Assembly: GCA_936440205.1 (NCBI GenBank)
Contig: OW387147.1
Coordinates: forward strand, 18,625,629-18,689,628
Length of the DNA stretch: 64,000 bases
Direction of reading: 5' to 3'
From: Lepidonotus clava
Taxonomy: Eukaryota; Annelida; Polychaeta; Phyllodocida; Polynoidae
Positions 30,301 through 42,300 of this stretch are shown in pieces (position 1 is the stretch's first letter; every line of letters starts with the position of its first letter). Below the pieces are notes generated by a model. It made no database searches. It saw only the letters and a list, made by a program, of their open reading frames with translations, and had not been told where the DNA came from. A program made the position numbers and the translations under genes.

Positions 30301-33300
30301 GATTAAGAAAGATTTGTGAATGACAGACCTGTAAGCAGAGGGGTACAGTCGATGATTTTCATTGAGACACATATCCAAGTAAGGTAGTTGTTGAAGTAGA
30401 TTGTAATCAATGTCCTGAAAATTAATGCATTACAGAAATCTTAACATAATTTGTAATTGCAAGCTGTTCCTGTGTTTCAAAAGCTTCATCTTCATTTCTT
30501 CGGCGTCATAAAGTAAGTGAGTAGTAAACTTTAGAATATTATGTCTGGTAACTTTCCCAAATGATATCCATCGCTGACAGGGTACCAACCACACAGGGAA
30601 AACAGGGAAAATGGCAAAAAACATTCCCTGACAGGGAAAACACAGGGAATTTGGAAATTTTGCCAAAACACAGGGAAAACACAGGGAATTTCATTTGGCC
30701 AGGTCCTGAAATTCCTGATTCTCAAAATATTAAGGATTCAACTTTTTGTTGTTGGGTCGTCCAAATTTTTCATGCACGCAGAGGCTTTTAAATTCAATAA
30801 ACTTGCTGGATATGACACAGGGAAAAATTGCCGTGGGACAGGGAAATCTCAGGGAAAACACAGGGAATTTGAAAATGGAACTTCGGTTGGTACCCTGCGC
30901 TGAGTACTGTAAACTTATAATGTTTCAAGCTGTACATGTTTTCCTGCATTTTGCACCCTCCCTTATTATTGTGAGTTGAGACGAAAAAAGGTAGTGTCGA
31001 ACAAAAAGAAGGTGCCAAATGAATGTGCAGAGTCAAGCCCCATACCCACTAGACTGAGATGGCTTGGGGTCCTATATTGCCTACGGTTGGGGGGCGGGGG
31101 GGGGGGGGGCAAACAGAAAATGCGCAACACTTTACAACTTGGAGATAACTTACCTTGTCTCCCACTACGCTATCTATCTCTTCCATCAACTTTTCCTGAC
31201 AGTCAGGGTTAGTGGCCAAATTATACAGCAGAAAACTCAGACTAGTACCCGTTGTATCATAGCCAGCAGCAAAAAACATCGCAGCATTGGTAAGTATTTC
31301 ATCTTCAGTTAAACCTATACAGACAAAAAGGCAGGTAGATATGATTAATCATATATATGATACTATATTTACATTAAATCAACGAAATGATGACAGGGAA
31401 AATTTACCATGGGACAGGGAAAGCACGAGGAATTTTCCTGTAGTAAAATCAATGAGTTAAGATACACCCTGTGTTTAGGGTCCCCACTGCACAGGCAAAT
31501 CAGGGGAAATTGAGAAAAAAATGTTAGGGTAAAGCATTGAGCTAGACTGGTTGTTATTTGTCTTTGTTTATTTATAGGGGAGTTTCGTTATTAAAGTTCG
31601 TACTTGTTCATATCCTGTATAGATTCGTTTATTCATTATTCAACTGCATAATATTATATCGCTTATCAGTGATATTTCATTTGACTGAAGATGTTAATAA
31701 AATGTGTTGTACTAAGATAATGGGGAGTTCTTAGTGATTAATCGTCAAGGTAACTAGCCTTATCCAGATAGATGTTATCCTGGATCATGGTTCAGTTCTT
31801 CGTGGTAGAGATTCTAAGTAAAGGGGCTCAATCCTATACAAAGAACACGCGCTTGGCAAGAGGTCAGTTTATTACATTCATAATAATATTCCGAAGGTAC
31901 AAGTATACAGTTCTCCATCCATACAGGTCTTTCCTTTCATTTCACAATTCTAACACATCAGTAACAATCCAACCAGGTATAGCTATGGTTAAGCTTCCCC
32001 TTTCACAAGGTATATACGCTCCAACACTGTTGAGAGAGTCACCTCTCGTCTACCGGTAACGGAGACCATTGGTAGGATCTCCGTCACATCCAATACTCAG
32101 TCCGTAAGGCTAAGCCTAAGCTGTCCCAATCCTTACTATCACCTAATCGTTGTGGTTACTACCATCTGAACACTGATCCGTATGTCAAACTATTGCTCCA
32201 TGTGTTCTGTTCGAACCCTATCTTGGTCTGCTCGTCTGTCTCAAATCTCATACCGCTTATATAGCGACAGCCAAAAGGCTTGTCGCTATACTCATTTACA
32301 CTATTACTTAATGATGTCTTACTTATCTCTCATACTGCCCATTCTTACTTATATAAACTAGTTCTACTTCCAGCTATCATATAAGCTAATGTTGACGGCG
32401 AAGCCTGCTGTCCTCAGTATCTTTTAGCTAGATGTTTCGACTCATAACGTATCCTTACAGGTCTCCATCGTCATTCGTCGTACCTGTGCGTACCTGCAGG
32501 ACGTGCGTTAGCCCGGCTGCAGTCCCTACGCCTGGGGACTTTGCCACTCTCCATATACTCTAACTATGCCACTAAACGATGTCGCCGCCTGGCGTTTAGC
32601 ACACGTATCAACGTTACAAGTTTCACTATAATATTCTTGCCAATACAAAACAAGTTTACAATATTTTATTATATACTATTCTAGTTCTTCTTGCACTGTG
32701 CCTCAGTGCAGCATCAGGAATTTGGAGATTAGACCAAGACTTCAGGATTTTCCTTTTTGTAAAATTCAGGAAAACACATTTTTGAGAATGATATTTCTTT
32801 GTTTTCTGAACAAGTCAGGGGTGAATCGAGTGTAGGGGTCCAGGGGGTCCAGGGGGTCCTGAGGCCCCACCCCGCCCCTTTGGTGAACACCTTCACTGTC
32901 TTCCCTCTCCTCCACCTCTGATTTCCGGGTCTTGCGGCAGTTTTTTTTTAAAGACGTTTATTTACTCTTTCCTAACAAAAAATAGTCCAGATTACTTTTC
33001 AGGTACCGTTGATCAAATGTTGCCCATAGAGACACTAGTCTAAATGACATTACCGTGGATTCTTACCCACCAATCCACCACTCCTCAGTCAATCCTGTCC
33101 TGTCTCCTTAACAGGCCCCTTGACACTTCAGAGCTTCACCTAAGCACCCCCTGGTGACATAAGGATCAAACTAACAGGCCTGTGGCCATAACCATGGAGA
33201 TGGCTGCAAGGCACGAATCAGATGCCGGATCCCAGATCCAGGCAGTCACAGCAATAGCAACAATCAGCAACACAGTTAAACCCCATACCCACTAGGCGGT

Positions 33301-36300
33301 TTTACCATCTCCTGGGTGGTGATGCATAATCTACGACCGATTTGTACGAAAATAAGAAGATCTACCTTACTCCCATAAGAAAACATCTACGAAAACATGT
33401 GCAGGGTGTTGCATACAACCCATCTTGTGTTTTCGTTAAGTTTTCGCGAAAACTTCTTTTCGTAGCATTTTTTGTGAGTCGTCTGCTCTTTTTGTATGCT
33501 TCGCTAAGATTCACTAAGATTCACTAAGATTTGACCCAGATTCGACAGGTGACTGGAAGAATTGGCGGTGAAATCGCTGGCCAACAGCAGATTGCTGGCC
33601 AACTCCTTTTGGTATGGTGTGTTTTCTGGGCGACCGGCGATGCCACTGTGATTGCCAGGAAAATCACCGGGAAATTATCAAACTTGCCTGATATTCCAGT
33701 CGCTCGGCGACGTCAAAGACGATTCTGCCAGTCGGCTGACACTCAACGATGGTCAAATTGCCTAGTGGGTATGGGACTTTAACCAAGTTTCAATCACATA
33801 AAAGAAATATTTGGTATGGAGGAATATGGTGTCTGCCTAAACAACTGACCAGTGCCACCACTCTGTGTTTACTATGAACCAATCAGTATACAAAAGTGCC
33901 CTCTTCAGGACATCTATTAGAGAATTACCACAATCACATCCATTGTAAAGACCCTTTGTTTGACCAACCCTCCATATTTTGGATGTCCACATATAGAGCT
34001 ATCTATGGAAAGCAAATGAAGTTGACTTTTGAGAAAATTTCAAACATTTACCTTATTATTTGAATAAACCTAGGAAATCTCTCCATTTGAATCCTTACCT
34101 TTGAGATCTTTAGGCCCTGTAGAGTCTACATGATCGCCATCGTGGTCTTGAATGTCTTCCCCCCTCCGTGCTTTTATCATCAGTTGAAGAAAATCGACCC
34201 TTGACTTCAAAATATAAGTTAAGGTTTACGTAAGCAGAGATGCCATCTTCCATAATTATCAGGGTTATAATTGCGCACATGGGTTAAATCATTCACCTAT
34301 GATACTGCTTATTCTGATTAATGCCTAACTTTACAGGTTTAAAAGAAAGAAGAAAACCCACATTGACATGGAACATCATTCAATGTTATCATTATTATAA
34401 AAAAAAATCTACTAAAGTATACTACTAAAATTAATGATACTAGTGGTTTACATAATCAATTCGTTCCTGGTAGATAAATTTAGAGTGTTATGGTAACATT
34501 GTTATATTTCATGGTATTTGAGATCGAGTAGTATAATAGTATCAATGAAAAGTATCAATCTTCTTTGCAGCATGACTCATTAAAAAGATGTTATAAACAG
34601 CCCAGTCACAAAGTCAGGAAGTAGCACTGGGCTCATATTTGTGAAGGCGAATAGAATAATTGACCATTTTCAAATTAATATAAGTAGCAGTGATGATTGT
34701 TGGAGCTTATGGTCTATCAGCAATTTTTCAGTTATATTAGGACCATTCACGGTTTTTGGGTTGTACTAGGTACTACACATGAGTTTTTTTCAAAATGGGT
34801 GTAGCCTTTATTTTACAGGGGATAAAAATAAAGTAGATCAAAAGACATACAAAAATAACTGAAGTTTTAAAAAAATTTATGACATTTTGGCTGAATTAAA
34901 AAAATATTAATCCCAAAAAGGTTTTTTGCTTTGCGCACTTTCACCATAAAGAATTGAAAAATGACATCTATACAGACGAATTTTGCGATGTATAGTGTTG
35001 TGGTAGAATCACTAATAGAAATAATTTTTCATTTGTACAGTGTTTCATTTTAGTCGCCTCCAACACATATAATATACTCCTACTTTCTTTTAAATCATAA
35101 GATACTTTATGTAAAATTCGTATCTTGATTAAAATTGAAATACTAACCTTGTCTTCTTCCAATTTTCTCACTTCCATTGCGTCTTTTGTAATTTTATGAA
35201 AGAATTCAAATGCATCGTTTGGGAATACAGGCAAACCAATTCCAAAGTAATTCAGCAAGTTAGCAATCTTTGGAAAATAGACTGAAAATGAAACAAAAAT
35301 TAGAGTAATTATTATACATACATGTTAGATGAGTATCAAACTGAGTAAACAGGTGAAATTTTAAAAAGAATATTACTTTTTGAATAGGCAATATCTGACT
35401 TAATGTCAAGAAACTAGTTAACCACAAATCAAGATGATAAAATGGTGAAACAAGAACAATATTGACAGTGTAGGACAGCATAACACAGCATAACATACTG
35501 GAGAGTCTTCCCTTTACTTCGTCTTTCATAGATCTTCAGTGACAGCTATATAGCTAAGTGACAGTTTAAATAAGGGTGGGGAGGGGGGCCCTCAGGACTC
35601 ACCCTCATGCACCAACCTTCTCTAACCCTGGGCCCATATTTATGTACATATAAACTTTGTTCACTTTTATCAGTAAAATAACTGATGATTTGGGGGGTGT
35701 AGATGGGGGGTCCCCATGTCGCCCTGTCGAATTTAAGAAATGATCATGTCGCCCTGTCGAATTTAAGAAATGATTATGTCGCCCTGTCGAATTTAAGAAA
35801 TGATCATGTCGCCATGTCGAATTTAAGGAAATGATCATGTCGCATGTCACTAAGCCCAAAAACGGCCATGTCGCCCTGTCGATTTTAGGGGTCTTCACCC
35901 ATGATTTGGGTCATCCTGATTGCCAATTATGTTTCCAACAAAAGAATCATTTACACTTTCTACCCCCTCTTTGAAGTTATTACTTTTTGTGAAATGATGA
36001 ATTGCTAATCATAGTATCATTGATCATAATACACTAATTAATAAAGAATAAGCAGAATGGTAAGTGACAAGAGTATGGGGCTTTGAAAAAAAAACATAGT
36101 TGGACAGTTTAAGCAGCAAATGCAATGTTTGTGATATATCAATAAATCCATTTAACATACTTCTAACAAGTATCCCAAGTCTCGGACGAGACAAGTCAAA
36201 GGCTCTTCGTGCATGTGTGACGAAGGGATTGTTTTGGTCCTTCTGAGAGTCCACCTTTACACCAAACGCAGTAAGAGCAATCACATCCATACTATATGCC

Positions 36301-39300
36301 CCTGTGAAGCTGTAATTAGAACTTAGAAAATCAGAAACAAAGGCACAGACACACGGAAAAAAACACGGCCACACACCCACAAATACACACGAATACACAC
36401 ACACACACACACACAAACAAAAACACATGTACACACGCACACTCAGGCAAACAGTACATGCAAGGAAAAACTAAAAATTTCAATTTCTGATGATAAAATA
36501 GTTAATATTAGTAGAAATCTTTAGAAAACATATCATGTATAGTATTGTGTATAGTGTAAGGCAATTCATAATTTATGTGATAATAATTACGTACCCTTTA
36601 ATGTCTAGTTCTTTTCCATCTTGTCCTTCTTCCCACATATGATCAACAAGAGATTTTGCACAGTAGTTCATCTGCGAAACCATCTGAAAAATAACATAAA
36701 GCGTGCCTTGAAGAAAACTTTTGACCTTGGCACGATTATTTTAGGAGTTTTAGGAGTATGTTAACGTGACCTTCAGTGGACCAATCAGGTGCTGTAGACC
36801 TATGTCTTGCTTGCTGCCTATAAAAGAAATCTATTTCTCAAAAATAATCTTCCCGGTGATCAATGAATGATGGCAAGGGTTATCAAAGGCCTAGCGCAAA
36901 CTTGCAATCTCATCTGTGTGTCTTTTCAACCACAGCATGTGGTGGCCCGCCTATGGGACACCGCATACTAAAGAACACCTGCCTCAGTAAAAGTGTTGGG
37001 GTATGTTCTCTATCTTCTCATAAAATTGATAATCCAGGAGCTAGGTGAAAAATCCAGTGCTCCAGAACCACTGAGTTTGATGGTTCAAACTCCCCCTCCC
37101 CCTACCCCCTCCTCCCCAAAAAAGCCCACCAAAAAACACCAAAAAACAAAGCAAACAAGGTACCAACCACACAGGGAAATTGACCAAAATATTCCCTGAC
37201 AGTGAAAAGACAGGGAATTTACAAATTTTACCAAAACACAGGGAATTTCATTTGGCTAGGTTTTGAAATTCCTGATTCTCAAAATAGTTAGGATTTGACT
37301 TCTTGATGTTGAGTCCAAACTTTTCTGCACACAAAGGCTTTTAAATTGCTCAGTATGACACAGGGAAAATTTGCCATGAGAGAGGGAAATCTCAGGGTAA
37401 ACACAGGGAATTTGGAAATAGATTTTGAGTTGGTACCCTGATTACAAATATTAAACCAGTGTCATCTCTGCTGCTCAACTTGATCTCTGAACGCTTTTGG
37501 TTCCATACATATAACCAAAAGGAGGATGAGTCTTTGAATAAGTACATTGCTGAGCTTAAGCTGAAAACTGACTTAGGGGCACTCTTCACGATGCCCTCCA
37601 TGAGCATACCATTCAGATTCAGTTACAAGAGACAACTAAAAATGGGTAGAAATGGGAGGTGAGTATGTTCCTTGAGTTAGTGCTGTACATATGTTTCTTC
37701 TGGAGGACTGAATTGTCGGTGAATGACAACTCTCTTCTTTTGGGGTTACAATGATCGTACCAGAAAAATTGAGAAGTCATGGTCTAGATCTGCATCATGG
37801 TTGCCACATTGGCGTGGTCAAGATGAAGGCTGTCACAAGGAGCTACATGATTGTGGTGGCCTGGTATCAATGAAGATGTTGAGAACTTAGCAAAGTCATG
37901 TACTGGGTGCCAAAGTATATGATCTCAACCACATGTTACACCAGTACATTGTTGGGAGTAGCCCTTGGCACCTTGACTGCGAATTCATGTTGATTTTGCT
38001 GGGCCATTCATGTGCAAAATGTTTTTGGTTGTAGTTGACGCCCATTCCAAGCGGCCATTATGAGGTGCTCATTATAAACCGCACTTTGGGTAAACAGTTT
38101 ACATTCCGGATCACCACATCAAATTGTGACAGACAATGGACCCCAGTTTACTGGTAGTGATTTAGGAAAAAAACAAATCTTTAAGAATTCACTTGGGAAT
38201 ACATGTAACATAGTAGTGGTTCTCTGTTTAGAGCCCCACAGGCCCTGCGCAGTTATAAGTGTTAAGACACATTATCATCTGTCAAGTGTAGATACCATAG
38301 GGCAGGGCCTGTGTGTAGAGGGCCCTATATCTATACCGATCTGCTCAGCAGGGTGAGCAGCTTTCACAGTTGGGGTCAAGGGGAGGGAACCCCTGCCATT
38401 CTGGATCATTACTGTATCATGACTTTTCAATTAAACAACCATTAAGAAGAACCTGGACTTTGTCTTGTCAATTAACACAACAAACATTGGCGTGAATGGA
38501 TTATACCCTAACAATGCTTGTGCATGCCAACATACACAATGAGAGGGTGACTCTGTCACAGCGACTTGATGACTCTCTGATTGCATACCGAAATGTACCT
38601 CATTCTGGATCTGTGACAGGTTGTAATCTGCACGGATAAGTTCGCGTGTATAAACTTAGCCATCTTTTAAAATTTAGGAAATATAGGCCAGGAAGCAGCC
38701 TTCCATTTTTGATGGGCTTCAAAGATCATCGTCATTCTAATTATTTTCTATATTTTTCATAATTAAATGCTTTTGTCTAGATAAAATTAATTTTCTAGAA
38801 GAAAGGAGACACACCTTTTTCAGTTTCCCAGCAGTGAAGGTCGGGCTGATTTCATTCCTTACACGTTTCCATTGCGCGTCATCTAGGTTGAACAACATAA
38901 GGCCTTCCACGCTAGCTGATGTTTTCTCACAAATGGCCTTAATAGAAGTATAATTATATATACATGCATATATAATTATATACTCATTTTAAATAGTTAT
39001 AAGGAACAGGTCCAGGGGTTTTAGAAATGGAGACGTAATGGATCTAGAGGTGTTAGAGGGGGAAGAAGGGGCCCCCAATATTTTTCTAATCTGGTAGCAA
39101 GAATTTTCTTTTAAAGAAAGGGGCCAGCGAAACTTCAATAATTGTTAATTTTCACTTTAGTTGCTAGATTTATTGCTAAAATAGTTGTATGCCAAGTTCC
39201 AATGTAAGTAATTAACTCTTTCACATAAAAAAATAGGCTTCGCTATGAGATCACACCTTTTTGCTTTTACAAGAAGGAAACACTAATCTGTGTGTGACGT

Positions 39301-42300
39301 CACACAATACAGACATTTTCAAATTTGAAAATGATATTATAAATTCTTTAGAAAACCTCAGCACTTCACATTTTTTCCATAAATCAGTTGTTTTGAAGCA
39401 TGACAAACCACAGAAGACCTGGTAAGAAACATTAGGAAAATCAGATCTTGTTTTTTTCTCAAGTTCTATTATATGACCTATTCTGTTTGTGACGTCACAC
39501 ACAGACTGATGCACTCTGCAAGGGACGTGCAACAGATGTCAGCAGGCGAGTCAATATGACTTAGGAAAAATTACATAAAAAGGATACTTTAATAGATACG
39601 GATATAAGATTTGGCATAAAGACTTCCCAGGCACTATGGATCATAGCAACAAAAGTTGATTTTTTGCTGATGATGAATGTACATTGACCTTACATCGACA
39701 TAACCCTGCATGGACTATGTTTTGAAGAATCTGTAACTTATTCATTGCTCATCAATCTTTTAAAATTCATCTTATATTACTATACTATAATATTGTATTA
39801 TTATTTATCTAATTTCTGGAAGATCATGTGTTATGCGTGAAGAAGTTAATGAAATGTAAAAAAAAAGAAGAAGATATATATAACTGTAAAATAAGATTAT
39901 ACAGTCATTGGCCCCCTCCCTTCAGGGAGATGCCCTTAATACACTTCCATACGTAGTAAGACTACACATCCATAACACCTTTATATATAAATACATATAT
40001 AATGTCCATAGCATTGAAACAGGTTGTTGGTTAAATCTTAAACATTACAAAGGATAGAGACATGTAGTGTACACGTAAAGGAGAAAATTTGATTTGGGGA
40101 ACTGAATTTTCTGAGACAATTTCTTCTGGATCTTGCTATCTTGTGCAACTGTAAAAATCAAACAGGATTCTTGTATAAACTTACCCATCGATTTTGGAAG
40201 GTTGCAAAATCTTTGACAAAAATTTCAGACAGCATTGATTCATCACAGACGACCATGTGCGGTGTGGGTCCATAAAATTCACTGAAAGATGAATGACACA
40301 AAATTAGTGAATACTCAATATGTGACTCAAAAGAGTGCAACTTTGAGCACCCCAATTGTTAGCTACCTCACACAGCATAAACTACTGTATTCCACAGTGT
40401 TTTTGGTGGTTGTCACATGATCTGTCCTTAGCCAAACAGCTGAAATGTATTTCTTGGAGGCCTATAAAAGGTTATTTGTCCCAAATAAATCAGTTTCCTC
40501 TCTGATGCTCTGATGCTAGTAACATCTACTTGTTGTTGACTTATGCTTTGGTTATTATACCCAATTCAGATTATGTGCATTTTCAGTTTTTTCCATTATG
40601 GGGCTCCCTAAGTTTTCCAGTAAATCAATACCTTCTGTTATGTAAGAAATAATGTAAGAAGTTTCTATACAATAGCATTAGAATGAGATGGGCTATCTTT
40701 CAACTAGCATGGGTATGGCAATATGATCAGGCCCCTTCCCTGAAATGTACATGACACCACTGTCAATCATGTACATTTCATTCAACTCTTTGTCAGCTCA
40801 GTGTACATTACACTCAACCCAGGGCCAGCCCATCATTGGGAGGGGTAGTTACATGTACCAATCCACTTGAGTCTCCCTTTAGTAGTGCATGATTACAATG
40901 CTTCATTCACTTTGAAATATATTTGATCCCATCTAGATGTTCTACATAAAGATGTGTGAATGACATCATCATTCCTTGGATATAGCTTGGTCATAATGGG
41001 GTGTTTCCCATCAGTATTCTGGGCTACTGTTAAAATGAAAACAAATCCAAACATTTCAACACATTTTTATGTATCAAAATGTGGGTTATGATACATGCAA
41101 GGTCATGAAAAACTATAAGCTTTCAGGAATGTATTAGGGGTGTACATACATTTTCATAAAATTGTTACATTCAAGTTGATTGGTTTCGGGTTGTCCCCTA
41201 CCCACTAGGCTGTTCTTATCAAGTCCGCTGACTGACTGGTCCTACAGTTGGCTGATTCTACACTCAAAATCATTAGCCTTGAGCCCTGGTACGAGATACT
41301 TTTCCTGAAGTTAAGATTAAGTTAAGGTTCTTTTTTTAAATAAGTTTCTTTTTACTGGATCTAGTGAGCTTTATTTTGAGGCTCTGAGTTTTGCACTGAA
41401 TGAGGACATATCCTGCAGTATGGAATTGCCGCATCAAGAAGCCAATTTACGAAAATCCATTGTGCAACGGGCCACTGGACCTCCCTAGGCCCTAAGGTTA
41501 GGTTCGCATTGGATTTGTACAGGAACGCGAACATAAACACTTTCAGAACTCTCAGATCCTCCACCCTTCTAATTGGGTACACATTTTGATGGAAGGCCCC
41601 ATAAAGGTTTATTTCTATTTAAAACCATTATATTTGAGATTTACTTACCCAAAAACTTTGTTGCCTTTGAATTTTTGATAGGCATCCAGATCAGCTTGTC
41701 CCATACCCTACAAGCCAGCAATGAAAAATGAGAAAACACTTTGTAAGCTTTACTTATTAGGTCCGGAAAGAGATGAATCCTCTTTATGAAGTTATTCTAT
41801 TCATGTTCTGAAAATTGGTGATTCTTTTCTATAGAAAATGTGTTATCAGGTTAAGAAAAGAGAGAGTAGACTGCCAATTGACTTTGATAGACAACTGTCA
41901 TGAGGTTGAAAATCAGGCTCATTTGTAAAGAGAATTCAGTTACAACGACCCGAACATTATCACAACATAAGTTATCTTTATCACCTTTGGTTTGGTGCAA
42001 AAAATCAACTGAACAAGGGATAAGGAACCGGTTAGCTCTTAGCTTCACAAGATTAATTACCTACCTTTTTTCCAGTGTCTGCTAATGTTCCTATTAGTAT
42101 TCTAGGCGTCAGAGTGGGTATTCCTTGTTTCTTGAAGTAGTCAAAATCACGGATTTCATGTCTGAATTGGCAGAGAACAAGAACGATATTGATCAATTAT
42201 GACAGCGCAAGCAATGTGAGGAGAGAAAATGTCATATTATACATCAAACCAGGAGGGAAAACGTTGTTTTTTTTATATAGACCTATTACATACTTCTAAT

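Noticed and set aside
30976-31279. Frames around the G run near 31090
   Set aside because: The minus-strand frame is P450 exon 10 read past its donor. The plus-strand frames are shadows.
36302-36309. Downstream AG (cttcacag) as acceptor of P450 exon 7
   Set aside because: It shifts the frame into a stop after the exon 6 donor. The AG eight bases upstream keeps the frame and the CYP3A-like residues.
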